Shown piece after piece: positions 26,438 to 35,150 of a stretch of DNA of 49,877 nucleotides; positions within the stretch are counted from its first letter, which is position 1, and each line of letters begins with the position of its first letter. Below the pieces are notes generated by a model that saw nothing but the letters and a program-made list of their open reading frames with translations, ran no database searches and had not been told where the DNA came from. The stretch comes from Glaciecola sp. UBA2563 (lineage in GTDB: Bacteria; Pseudomonadota; Gammaproteobacteria; Enterobacterales; Alteromonadaceae). Both the position numbers and the translations under genes were made by a program. Location: assembly GCA_002340325.1 (NCBI GenBank), contig DDLV01000015.1, positions 1 to 49,877 on the forward strand, given 5' to 3'.

Positions 26438-26851
26438 CTTGTAATACGCCTGATTAGATTCCGATTACTACAACTTCACACAAAGCATTTAATGTGCCAA
26501 AGAGAAAATAGTATTTAAATCAATGGTTTGTTGATATTTTTAATATGTATTTTTTTGAAGTGTAAAAAAATCAGACACTAATTTGTAGACGGTAGGCAAA
26601 CTGAACTCATTGATAAAAAGCTTGTTTGCATACCGTATTGTTTCCATTAAATATCTACTGTCGAAAATTTTTACAGCAGAACTTTAAAACTCCTTTAAAT
26701 CATTGATACATATGTATAAATTATTTTGGCACTAGAATTGCTGCGACCTCTACACATCTCGCAGGAAGCGAAACAATAATAATGTTCGTGTTGAAAAAGA
26801 GTGTCGCGTTCACAGCGACGAAGTACCTTTTGTAGTAAGGCATGTTTATAA
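26438..26851. other. Divergent regulatory region, 414 bases, with sigma-54-type promoter
   Basis: The region separates the PEP-CTERM gene (minus) from the di-haem peroxidase gene (plus). It holds a 12-base perfect palindrome ATACATATGTAT at 26706-26717 and a sigma-54-type site at 26727-26742. Nothing else gene-like was found. Confidence 0.6.
26727..26742 (+). promoter_or_regulatory. Sigma-54 (RpoN) promoter, -24/-12 elements
   Basis: TGGCAC, five bases (tagaa), TTGCT, preceded by T, matches the RpoN consensus TGGCAC-N5-TTGCW at every defined position, with the GG to GC spacing required by the factor. Transcription would start near 26754, about 100 bases before the di-haem peroxidase ATG. An enhancer-binding activator is expected, but no obvious binding site was recognised. 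Confidence 0.65.
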
Positions 26852-28318
26852 ATGTACAATAGATTATTAGTTTCGATCGTAGCTACTTTCACACTCACCG
26901 GTTGCGGCGAAGTGTTCAACGTCATATTTGATGACAATGAGTCGGAAGTATCGACAACAACAGCAGAACTACCAACACAGCCTCCAGTAAAGACCGACAT
27001 GGAGATTGCATCTGAAGAACTTACGCAAACCTTGTTATCTGTCTCTTCGACAGGCAAGTTGGATGCGTTTTTGTTACCTGAAAGCGACGACTTCGATCGC
27101 ATTCCTCAAGACCCAAATAATCCTATTACAGAAGCTAAAGTTGCGCTCGGTAAGGTTTTATTCCACGAGACTGGATTGGCGACTGCGGGCGTCAACACAT
27201 CGCTAGTAGGAACATGGTCATGTGCTAGTTGTCACCATGCAGATGCGGGTTTTAAGTCTGGAGTTTTGCAAGGCATTGGGGAAGGTGGTGAGGGATTTGG
27301 TTCTCGTGGCGCTCTGCGTTCATTTATCGATGGTTTTTCCGCTGACTCAGACGATCCAACTCTAATACCAGATGTGCAGCCTGTTACATCGCCGACGATC
27401 TTAAACACGGCTTATCAGGAAGTCATGCTCTGGAATGGGCAATTTGGTAATCAGGATAATGGAATAATTAATAACGGCTTACCGCAAGATGTCTTACTTA
27501 AACCTGGCACACCAATAGCAGAAAATGCCCGAGGATTATCAGGGCTGGAAACACAAGTAGTCGCTGGTTTGGGTGTGCATCGGATGAAGATTGATGAATC
27601 ATCGCTGGTCATGACCCTTCCCGCTTATGCGGAAATGTTTGACGACGCGTTTCCTAATGGTTCTGAAGATCTTACGCAAGATGTATCAAAAGCAATTGCC
27701 GCATACGAACGAACAGTACTTGCAAACCAAGCACCATTTCAGCAGTGGCTTAGAGGCGACCAATCAGCGATGACATTGGACGAAGTCAGAGGTGCTAATT
27801 TGTTTTTTGGCGAAGCAAACTGTTCGGCATGCCACACCGGTCCAGCGTTGAGTTCGCCGGAGAACGCTGCGGAACACGAAATATTCTTTGCTATTGGGTT
27901 TGCAGATTTAGATGAAAGCGACCCAGCTGTAACAGGTTCTGTTCCGGACGGCATAAAGCGAGGCCGGGGAGGATTCACCAATGATCCAGACGACGATTAT
28001 AAATTTAAGATCCCTACATTGTATAACCTTGCTGATACTAACGTTTTTGGACACGGTGGAAGTTTTGACTCTGTGCGCGCTGTTGTCGAATACAAAAACA
28101 ATGCAGTACCTCAGAGTGCAGACGTACCCGTCGACAAACTAGATTATCGTTTTACGCCCCTTGGTTTAAGTGAGCAAGATATAGATGACCTTGTCGCGTT
28201 TCTCGAAAACGGATTGAGAGACTCGAATCTTCAACGATATGTACCGGAAACGCTGCCCAGTGGTAATTGTCCAATAAATGCTGATGAGGCTTCAAAAGCA
28301 GATCTAGGTTGTTACTAA
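26852..28318 (+). CDS. Di-haem cytochrome c peroxidase/MauG-family lipoprotein
   Basis: A 488-residue predicted lipoprotein (lipobox LTGC, Cys18) with two covalent haem c sites: CASCH at residues 124-128 and CSACH at 324-328. The segment GHGGSFDSVRAVVEYKNN near the C-terminus is typical of the CCP/MauG family. Members reduce hydrogen peroxide in the periplasm or carry out long-range oxidations of proteins. It is larger than classic CcpA (~330 residues) and carries an Asp/Glu/Thr-rich linker after the lipid anchor. A sigma-54-type promoter lies upstream and a strong terminator downstream, so it forms a single-gene unit. Confidence 0.9.
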   Translation: MYNRLLVSIVATFTLTGCGEVFNVIFDDNESEVSTTTAELPTQPPVKTDMEIASEELTQTLLSVSSTGKLDAFLLPESDDFDRIPQDPNNPITEAKVALGKVLFHETGLATAGVNTSLVGTWSCASCHHADAGFKSGVLQGIGEGGEGFGSRGALRSFIDGFSADSDDPTLIPDVQPVTSPTILNTAYQEVMLWNGQFGNQDNGIINNGLPQDVLLKPGTPIAENARGLSGLETQVVAGLGVHRMKIDESSLVMTLPAYAEMFDDAFPNGSEDLTQDVSKAIAAYERTVLANQAPFQQWLRGDQSAMTLDEVRGANLFFGEANCSACHTGPALSSPENAAEHEIFFAIGFADLDESDPAVTGSVPDGIKRGRGGFTNDPDDDYKFKIPTLYNLADTNVFGHGGSFDSVRAVVEYKNNAVPQSADVPVDKLDYRFTPLGLSEQDIDDLVAFLENGLRDSNLQRYVPETLPSGNCPINADEASKADLGCY

Positions 28319-28383
28319 ACCAAAAAAGTTAGACCGCGTGTATAAGAACAACAAACAACACGCATCTCATCTCTAAACATACG

Positions 28384-28418
28384 AAAACAGCTTGCTAAAT
28401 TGGCAGGCTGTTTTTTTT
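28384..28418 (+). terminator. Rho-independent terminator of the di-haem peroxidase gene
   Basis: AAAACAGC...GCTGTTTT encloses an inner TGC/GCA pairing and is followed by a run of T. It lies 66 bases after the stop. Confidence 0.85.
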
Positions 28419-28508
28419 AGGAAACAGTGATTAGGGTCAATGAGAGGATGTCGTATTATTGATAAAGTTAAGGTGATATAAATCTATTCAGTTGTTATTT
28501 TATTCGAG

Positions 28509-28820
28509 ATGCGCATGAATTCCAATATACATAATGAAAGCCATCACTACAGTGAGCGAGAGCTTGGTATTATGCAAGCGATGATAACTGACTTCGTAGA
28601 TCACCGAATTCCACGACTTCTCAGCATAGAATCGGAGATGGTTAAAGGAGAACTCATCTCAGAACTTGACCTCATTTTTCTTAAAGACTGCCTTGAGTTA
28701 AGCAGAGCAACGCCTGAATTTGCCGAGCGACATACCGAGTACAAGTCGTTGGTGTCAAAAATCGTCTCGCTTTACCACCATATCACCGAACTGGCCTTGA
28801 AAAACGAAAAATCAAAATGA
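28509..28820 (+). CDS. Small helical protein, unknown function
   Basis: A 103-residue soluble, charged and probably all-helical protein: ELGIMQAMITDFVDHRIPRL, ELDLIFLKDCLELS, HTEYKSLVSKIVSLYHHI. No signal peptide or membrane helix was seen, and no family was recognised. An alternative ATG at 28515 gives MNSN. The helical pattern with a regular hydrophobic spacing makes it more credible than a random frame. It stands alone between the peroxidase terminator and the BLUF gene. Confidence 0.55.
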   Translation: MRMNSNIHNESHHYSERELGIMQAMITDFVDHRIPRLLSIESEMVKGELISELDLIFLKDCLELSRATPEFAERHTEYKSLVSKIVSLYHHITELALKNEKSK

Positions 28821-29021
28821 TTACTTACTTCTCTGTATCGCGTTTTTGATACATAAAGTCACAGTTTGGGTATTTGACTCTACAGTAGGAATTTTTTTAA
28901 ACCTTCTCATTAATCGCATTCGTAATAATATTATCGTTGATAGGACGGTCTGTTTATTTATGAACAATTAAATACCGTTCAGTACACTTTAGTCGCACAA
29001 TAATTGGCGGTAATAACAAAT

Positions 29022-29531
29022 ATGAAGTCTATTCTTTACATCAGTAACGCCCAAATTTCTTTTTCCGAGACTGAGCTTCACGACTTAGCAAATCTATCGG
29101 CGTGTAAAAACAGGCAGTTAGACATAACGGGCTACCTCAACTTTTCGGGCAATAGATTTATGCAGTACATTGAAGGCAATCCGTTTTTACTCGACAGCTT
29201 GATGAACAAAATAAGGCAAGACGACAGACATCAGATTTTGTATGAAACTGAACGAGAAGGTTTGCATTACCGTGTTTACCCCGATTGGGATATGCAATTA
29301 TTTGCCAGTGAAGACAAATCGCTCGCGCGTTTGGAAAAAGGAATCGAAAACAATCTGATATATCTGTGCACGAATTCGTTGGGAAATACGCGTTTTATCA
29401 ACGTAATTTGGCAACAGCTAAGAACACTTGCAGCAATAAAAACAAGTAAACAAATGTTGCATCAATCAATGTTCGCTTCAAAAGTTAATCGCCCAGACAG
29501 AGAGAACAATCTAACAGCAATAACCAAATAA
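29022..29531 (+). CDS. BLUF-domain blue-light sensor protein
   Basis: A 169-residue stand-alone BLUF protein binding FAD. Key residues are all present: Tyr6 (SILYISNAQ), Asn30 (CKNRQLDITG), Gln48 (NRFMQYIEGN), Trp89 and Met91 (YPDWDMQLF). No output domain is fused; the ~65-residue C-terminal extension is helical and probably caps the domain or contacts a partner. The ATG at 29022 is chosen because the protein then starts with the usual MKSILY; the TTG at 29004 is less likely. Short BLUF proteins commonly act through partners such as c-di-GMP enzymes or response regulators, and several such genes occur in this window, though none is adjacent. Confidence 0.88.
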   Translation: MKSILYISNAQISFSETELHDLANLSACKNRQLDITGYLNFSGNRFMQYIEGNPFLLDSLMNKIRQDDRHQILYETEREGLHYRVYPDWDMQLFASEDKSLARLEKGIENNLIYLCTNSLGNTRFINVIWQQLRTLAAIKTSKQMLHQSMFASKVNRPDRENNLTAITK

Positions 29532-29669
29532 AAGCGTAATTTTCGGGCGTCATTTGACGTAAATCAGTACCCACTTATTAAAAGTCTTTAAGCTAGTTAA
29601 CATCCTATCGCTACGAAGTGTGAATGTCCTCATGCATTTCACGTTGATAAAACGCTCTGCGTTTTTACA

Positions 29670-30392
29670 ATGAAACAGTTTTTGTTGATTATCAAAGACG
29701 CCATGCGCGATTTGGCGCCTATCGTGCTCGTGGTAGCGTTTTTTCAAATCATTGTCTTACAACAGCCATTTCCCGAACCAGGAAAAATCCTCGTTGGCCT
29801 TGTCGCCGTTATACTCGGCTTAGCACTTTTTATTCAAGGTTTACATCTCAGTCTTTTTCCCTTAGGCGAAAACATGGCCGGTGCACTTGTGCGAAAAGGG
29901 AATGTATTCTGGTTACTTTTTTTCGCCTTCGCTCTTGGATTTGGAACAACCATAGCAGAGCCAGCACTGATTGCTGTCTCTAACGAAGCCGCTAAGATAA
30001 GTGCAGTTGCAGGCGTTATTGACAACGATATTGCCGCAATGGACGGCTATTCGCTTGGGTTAAGGCTAACGGTTGCCTTATCTGTTGGAGTGTCATTGCT
30101 AGTTGGTGTTTTTAGGATCATCAAAGGGTGGCCGATTCACTTCATTATCATTGGTGGTTATCTTGTCATCGTTGTGCTGACACAATTCGCACCGGCAGAA
30201 ATCATCGGTATAGCATATGACAGCGGCGGGGTAACAACATCTACCATTACAGTGCCATTAGTGACCGCACTAGGCATTGGTTTATCTACCTGTATTAAAG
30301 GCCGCAATCCTATGATAGACGGATTTGGATTGATAGCATTTGCCAGTCTGTTTCCTATTGTCTTTGTGCTGATTTACGGAATGGTGGCATAA
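29670..30392 (+). CDS. DUF1538 membrane protein, first of a pair (putative cation/proton antiporter subunit)
   Basis: A 240-residue polytopic membrane protein with about six or seven helices. The DUF1538 hallmarks are LGFGTTIAEPALIAVS and IAYDSGGVTTSTITVP. Its neighbour at 30395 is a paralogue carrying the same two motifs; the stop and the next start are 2 bases apart. Paired DUF1538 proteins from a Halomonas species have been reported as a two-component Na+(Li+,K+)/H+ antiporter (UmpAB); I cite this from memory. Function here is inferred from that. No clear ribosome site precedes the ATG. Confidence 0.85.
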   Translation: MKQFLLIIKDAMRDLAPIVLVVAFFQIIVLQQPFPEPGKILVGLVAVILGLALFIQGLHLSLFPLGENMAGALVRKGNVFWLLFFAFALGFGTTIAEPALIAVSNEAAKISAVAGVIDNDIAAMDGYSLGLRLTVALSVGVSLLVGVFRIIKGWPIHFIIIGGYLVIVVLTQFAPAEIIGIAYDSGGVTTSTITVPLVTALGIGLSTCIKGRNPMIDGFGLIAFASLFPIVFVLIYGMVA

Positions 30393-30394
30393 AT

Positions 30395-31213
30395 ATGGAA
30401 TTACTTCTCACCATTTTAAGCACATTCTTGGCCACCGTAAGAGATGTTGCACCTATTGGTGTGCTGTTGCTGTTTTTTCAGTTGATTGTTTTGCGTGAAC
30501 GTGTGCCTTATCTCAAACGCGTTGTCTTAGGTTTTTTATATGTAATATGCGGTCTTGCTCTGTTTCTAATTGGTCTTGATCAGGCACTTTTCCCCATTGG
30601 CGAAATTATGGCTCAACAGCTAACCGATCCTGCTTTTGTGCGCGGAGAAAGTACATCAGGTGAGATTATTGAATCAGTGAAAATTCATTGGTGGCAGTAT
30701 TACTGGGTATATATTTTTGCGGCAGCTATAGGGTTTTCAACCACTATTGCTGAGCCTTCGTTAATCGCGGTGGCAATGAAAGCTAATGAGGCCTCAGGTG
30801 GTGCACTTAGCCCGTGGGGATTGCGAATCGCGGTGGCGATTGGCGTTGCGATAAGTATTGCACTTGGTGCTTTTAGGATAGTCACGGGAACCTCGCTCGC
30901 CTATTACATGATGGCCGGTTATTTACTTGTTATTGTGCAGACATTGCTGGCACCCAAAATGATAGTGCCATTAGCCTATGATAGTGGCGGCGTTACCACC
31001 TCTACAGTAACGGTCCCTTTGGTAACTGCACTTGGATTGGGTCTCGCTAGCACTGTGCCGGGCAGAAGTGCATTGATAGATGGTTTTGGTCTTATTGCGC
31101 TAGCAAGTCTGTTTCCAATGATCACCGTTATGGCATATGCACAAATCTCAGAGTGGCGCGGCAAAAAAATGGTGAGTGCGCCTCAACCTCAGCATTCTGT
31201 TTCACAAGATTAA
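30395..31213 (+). CDS. DUF1538 membrane protein, second of a pair
   Basis: A 272-residue paralogue of the preceding protein with the same signatures: IGFSTTIAEPSLIAVAMK and LAYDSGGVTTSTVTVP. It differs by a longer loop (about residues 75-105) and a hydrophilic C-terminal tail. The start lies 2 bases after the upstream stop, so translation is coupled. The pair probably forms a heteromer in the inner membrane. The two genes downstream encode nucleotide-sensing proteins, which suggests that transport activity is controlled by the energy state of the cell. Confidence 0.86.
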   Translation: MELLLTILSTFLATVRDVAPIGVLLLFFQLIVLRERVPYLKRVVLGFLYVICGLALFLIGLDQALFPIGEIMAQQLTDPAFVRGESTSGEIIESVKIHWWQYYWVYIFAAAIGFSTTIAEPSLIAVAMKANEASGGALSPWGLRIAVAIGVAISIALGAFRIVTGTSLAYYMMAGYLLVIVQTLLAPKMIVPLAYDSGGVTTSTVTVPLVTALGLGLASTVPGRSALIDGFGLIALASLFPMITVMAYAQISEWRGKKMVSAPQPQHSVSQD

Positions 31214-31242
31214 TAAAGACGGATTAGAAAAGGGTTTACACG

Positions 31243-31593
31243 ATGAAATTTAAACTGGTTTTAGCAATGGTAAGTGACAAGATTACTGACCTTGTCATGG
31301 AAAAAGCGCGTGAGATGGGCGCGACTGGCGCAACGGTCATTACTAGCGCACGTGGTGAAGGAATGCTTCCAACCAAAACGTTTTTTGGATTGACTGTTGA
31401 AGGTCAAATAGACGTGGCGTTGTTTATTGTCGAAGAGCATATCAGTCGTCGAGTTGTGGAGGGTATATCTGAGGCTGGACAGTTTGACACAGAGAAGGGT
31501 ACAGGCGTTGTGCTTCAACTGGATATCGAAGATGCTATCGGCTTAAAGTCGCAACTCAATGCAATAAAAGCTGAAATAGAGGAGCAATTATGA
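31243..31593 (+). CDS. PII-like signalling protein
   Basis: A 116-residue protein with the PII ferredoxin-like fold: KLVLAMVSDKITDLVMEKAREMGATGATVITSARGEG, then DVALFIVEEHISRRVVEGI. The canonical T-loop tyrosine region of GlnB/GlnK is missing and the loop is short, so uridylylation is not expected. It belongs with the wider PII-like group that binds adenine nucleotides and regulates a membrane transporter encoded beside it. AAAGGG lies upstream of the ATG. Its stop overlaps the start of the CBS gene by 4 bases. Confidence 0.82.
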   Translation: MKFKLVLAMVSDKITDLVMEKAREMGATGATVITSARGEGMLPTKTFFGLTVEGQIDVALFIVEEHISRRVVEGISEAGQFDTEKGTGVVLQLDIEDAIGLKSQLNAIKAEIEEQL

Positions 31594-31985
31594 GTGATAT
31601 TAAGTACATTCCAGTGAGTAGTGTCATGGACCCCGATATTCCGAAAATTGATGGTCTGACATCTGTTGCAGATGCACTAAATAAAATGCGCAATGCAAAA
31701 TGTAGTTCACTTATTGTAGATAAACGCAATGAGCGCGATGAGTACGGTTTGATTTCTATCGGAGACCTGTCTGCAAATGTTATTTCTCCAGATTTTGCGC
31801 CCCAACGAATGAGTGCTTATCAGGTGATGAATAAGCCGGTCCTATCCGTAGAAGCCGACATGAATATTCGATACGCCATTAGACTACTGACAAATTTTAA
31901 GATTTCATTAGCACTTGTGGTCCAGCAAGGAAAAGCAGTTGGCATTGTTAACCTCAGAGATATGGTTTTTGCATATACCGCTTGA
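31590..31985 (+). CDS. CBS-pair protein
   Basis: A 131-residue protein made of two CBS motifs: VSSVMDPDIPKIDGLTSVAD..YGLISIGDL and AYQVMNKPVLSVEADMNIRYAIRLL..GIVNLRDM. CBS pairs bind AMP, ADP, ATP or related ligands and often regulate channels and transporters. The ATGA overlap with the PII-like gene and the GGAG site show it is the last gene of a four-gene operon with the DUF1538 pair. No other domain is fused. Confidence 0.88.
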   Translation: MSDIKYIPVSSVMDPDIPKIDGLTSVADALNKMRNAKCSSLIVDKRNERDEYGLISIGDLSANVISPDFAPQRMSAYQVMNKPVLSVEADMNIRYAIRLLTNFKISLALVVQQGKAVGIVNLRDMVFAYTA

Positions 31986-31992
31986 TGACGCG

Positions 31993-32454
31993 TCAAGACA
32001 AACGCTTTCTGCGTAAAACCCTATCGATACGCCTTTTATTTTGCTGTTGAATTAATGAAGGACACAAATTCATCAATAGGTTAAAAAACATAATTGTTAA
32101 ACCCAACAATGGGCTCTCAACAAGACTTTTGTAGACGGCAAAAAACATTACAAAAATAAACCCTATTAAATGGCTTATTTCTGCCGCCGTCATTTCATTT
32201 CGCAATTCAATTAAACTGACGTTGTTTCCCTGAAGTCGGATGCTCTGATTGAAGTATTTGAAAAACGTATTCGCAATCAACCACTTTACAATGCTTACGA
32301 AGAGTATGGTGTTTAGCACTTTACTGCGCACAAAATTGAAATTAGACAGGGAGTCGTAGAATGATGTTTTAATTAGAAGGCCGTTAACAAAAATGGCAAA
32401 AAGCCATGAGATGAAACATATAGAAATGCTAAAAGTAATATAGCCGAATATCAT
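31993..32454 (-). CDS. CrtO-like (glycosyl-diaponeurosporenoate acyltransferase family) membrane protein
   Basis: About 153 residues from ATG 32452-32454, with four hydrophobic helices. The C-terminal half, AAEISHLIGFIFVMFF...LLGLTIMFFNLLMNLCPSLIQQQNKRRIDRVL, carries the pattern E-x-x-H followed by N-x-x-x-N-x-x-P-x-x-x-Q-x-x-N-R-x-R. I associate this with the small membrane acyltransferase family named for staphylococcal CrtO. No C30 carotenoid genes are present, so the substrate is probably a different glycolipid or alcohol. The longer frame beginning at 32589 has a Cys/Ser-rich start that looks non-coding. It converges on the CBS gene with a 7-base gap. Confidence 0.6.
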   Translation of the reverse strand: MIFGYITFSISICFISWLFAIFVNGLLIKTSFYDSLSNFNFVRSKVLNTILFVSIVKWLIANTFFKYFNQSIRLQGNNVSLIELRNEMTAAEISHLIGFIFVMFFAVYKSLVESPLLGLTIMFFNLLMNLCPSLIQQQNKRRIDRVLRRKRLS

Positions 32455-32666
32455 TTTACTTCGTCCATAACTGGTTGATGCCTTGCCTCTGCATAAGCAT
32501 GAAAGAATTGGAATTGTACACTGATGCTTGTGTAAATAAGACGATTGGCGAGTTAAACCGCATGTCCAATAGGCACTACGTAAAAACAATTCTACAAGAT
32601 TGTTAAATCAAGATGTGCTATTGGAAAAACGTTGTATCGCGATCATGAAGGAACAGGAGTTCATTT

Positions 32667-34561
32667 ATGCGAAACAAAGTAGTGTCTGTACAAGACGCCG
32701 TCGCTCTGATACGAGACAATGACACTATATATAACTCCGGTTTTGTTGGATGTGGCGTGCCAGAATATCTGTTGTCTGGACTGGCAGAACGATATGAGCA
32801 TGCCAATCACCCTCGCGATTTGACGCTAGTGTTTGCTGCTGGCCAAGGTGATGGTAAAGCCCAAGGTTTAAATAAACTTGCGATTGAAGGCCTAATCAAA
32901 CGTGTCATCGGTGGACATTGGGGCTTAATTCCTAAAATGGGCAAACTCGCTTCCTCGAATCTCATTGAAGCATATAACTTACCACAGGGATGCATTTCCC
33001 AATTGTACAGAGACATTGCTGCAGGGAAACCTGGCACGCTAACCAAGGTTGGTATCGGTACATTCGTCGACCCACGGTTGGAGGGAGGTAAGCTGAATCA
33101 ACGAACGACAGAAGATATTGTCGAGTTGGTTGAGTTACATGGCGAAGAATGGTTATTTTATCAAGCGAATCAGATTGATGTAGCGTTGATTCGTGCGACC
33201 ACCGCCGATATTGCAGGAAACCTCAGTATGGAGCGCGAAGCACTGACGCTAGATACACTTGCAATGGCGATGGCTGCACGTAACGCTGGTGGTTTGGTGA
33301 TTGCACAGGTCGAAAGAATTGCAGAGTTGGGTTCACTGCCTTCTCGCCAAGTAAAAATTCCAGGAATTTTCGTAGATTGCGTTGTTATAGCCCCACAGCA
33401 ACATCATCAACAGACGTATGCAACGCCATATTCAGCAGCTTTTTCTGGAGAGTTTAGAGCGCCAGTTGACGATATCGCCCAGATACCCCTTGACGCAAGA
33501 AAGGTAATCGCGCGTAGAGCGGCATTTGAGTTACCCGTTAATGGCGTTGTCAATTTAGGGATAGGTATGCCTGAAGGAGTTGCGCAAGTCGCTGCGGAGG
33601 AAGGCGTTTTAAAAGCAGTGACGCTAACCGCTGAGCCGGGGGTGATAGGCGGATTACCCGCATCAGGTTTGAATTTTGGCGCTGCAACGAATGCAGATGC
33701 CATTATTGACCAAAATCAGCAGTTTGACTTTTATGACGGTGGGGGGCTTGATTTGGCATGCCTCGGGCTAGCCCAGTGCGATAAACAAGGCAATATAAAT
33801 GTTTCCCGCTTTGGTGCTAGATTGGCAGGTGCTGGTGGCTTTATCAATATTAGCCAAAATGCAAAAAAGTTATCTTTATGGGGACTTTCACTGCAGACGG
33901 TTTATCGGTAGCAATTGAAAACGGCAAGATACGCACTGAAAGAGAAGGACGCGCGAAAAAATTCATTGATGAGGTCGAGCAAATCACATTTTCAGGTGAG
34001 TATGCGTTAAAACAAGGCAAACTGCCCATGTATGTGACTGAACGCTGTGTGTTTACGTTAACGCCAAAGGGCCTTGTATTATCAGAAGTTGCTCCAGGAA
34101 TCTGTATTGAAAAGGATATCCTTGCAAATATGGCGTTTACCCCCGTCATTGATTCTCCAAAAAACATGGACACATGTATTTTTGAAGAAATGCAGATGGA
34201 TTTAAAAGCTTGATTAATTGCGCCGACAATTGAGGAACGTATTCATTGGGATGCTGGTCGTGACTTGTTGTTCATCGATCTTGAAAACTATTCCTTGCGA
34301 ACCAAAGCGGATGTAGAAGCAATTCATATAGCGATAGAGCAACAGACAACGAAACTAGGAAAGCGCGTCAACGTTGTCGTGAACTATGATGGTTGCGCGA
34401 TTGATGAACAAATTGCAAATGATTATGTTGCTATGGTGAGGCATCTGGAGGAAACATACTATAACAGTGTGTTGCGCTACTCATCATCAGTGTTTACTCG
34501 GGTCAAGCTGGGAATAAAATATATCGAAAAGGGAAAAGTGCCCAATCTGTTTAAAGGTTAA
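32667..34561 (+). pseudogene. Broken acyl-CoA:acetate/3-ketoacid CoA-transferase gene (frameshift plus in-frame stop)
   Basis: A YdiF-type CoA-transferase in three pieces. Residues 1-~405 (32667 to about 33877) are normal: SGFVGCGVPEYLL...AELPVNGVVNLGIGMPEGV...LTAEPGVIGGLP. The frame then shifts by minus one near 33870-33880, where AKKLS should continue into MGTFTADGLSVAIENGK, consistent with loss of one T in TCTTT. The new frame runs to a TGA at 34211-34213. Reading on in that frame restores the family's C-terminal extension (APTIEERIHWDAGRDLLFID...NYDGCAIDEQIAN) to 34561. Without the two lesions the protein would be about 631 residues. AGGAG precedes the ATG. A sequencing error could explain the frameshift but not easily both lesions. 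Confidence 0.8.
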
Positions 34562-34638
34562 AGTAATTTATCGCAGCAAACGATACTTAAGTATATATAA
34601 AGTTGAATTTACTGATTGATTGTAAAGGGAGATTAGCT

Positions 34639-35043
34639 ATGCACACGTACCATCTTGTTCATGCGGGAACGCAGATTTCAGTCGCCTCTAAAGATGTTGG
34701 AGTCGCAGTAAATACGCGCGCTGACTTTCCATACTACGCTTTAGATTTTTGCGGTGAACGCTCGGCAAAAGACGTTGTGCAACTGGTTGACTCTGGCCGC
34801 GGATTTTTGACAACATTCTTCGGTGACTGCCACTTTTACAGGGCGGGTAGACGATACTTAGCAAACTATCTATATAAACCTCACACCTGCTTTCTTGCAT
34901 ATGCGCAAGAAACATGCGTTTTTGCGGTGCTCGATGGGCAAGGCTGGCCTGTTACTACCACATTGGCTGAAAACGATAATCAGCTAGTCCCCAAATACGC
35001 AATGGCTGAACGCAATTCTAACGTGGTTTCTTTGTTTCGATAA
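34639..35043 (+). CDS. Hypothetical protein of 134 residues
   Basis: A soluble protein with no recognised family. It begins MHTYHLVHAGTQISVASKDV and has several aromatic and Cys residues (FYRAGRRYLANYLYKPHTC, CVFAVLDGQGWPVTTT). No signal peptide or membrane helix was seen. The ATG at 34639 is preferred because AGGGAG lies 8 bases upstream; a TTG at 34603 would add 12 residues without a site. It lies downstream of the broken CoA-transferase gene and upstream of the second copy of the dispersed repeat. Confidence 0.65.
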   Translation: MHTYHLVHAGTQISVASKDVGVAVNTRADFPYYALDFCGERSAKDVVQLVDSGRGFLTTFFGDCHFYRAGRRYLANYLYKPHTCFLAYAQETCVFAVLDGQGWPVTTTLAENDNQLVPKYAMAERNSNVVSLFR

Positions 35044-35150
35044 CCAATGTTGTTAGATTGATCGAGTGAGTGTTCACACTTTTTTTAATGTAGAACAACT
35101 TTCAAGAGATTCTTGCTTTCGCATAAAGCTGTTCGTTTAAGCTAGGCTAT

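Noticed and set aside
32455..32589. N-terminal extension of the CrtO-like acyltransferase
   Set aside because: The extra 45 residues are Cys/Ser-rich with no hydrophobic or domain pattern; the internal ATG gives a normal membrane start.
34265..34561. Independent small gene starting at TTG 34265
   Set aside because: It is in the same frame as the preceding segment and matches the C-terminal extension of the CoA-transferase, so it belongs to the broken gene.
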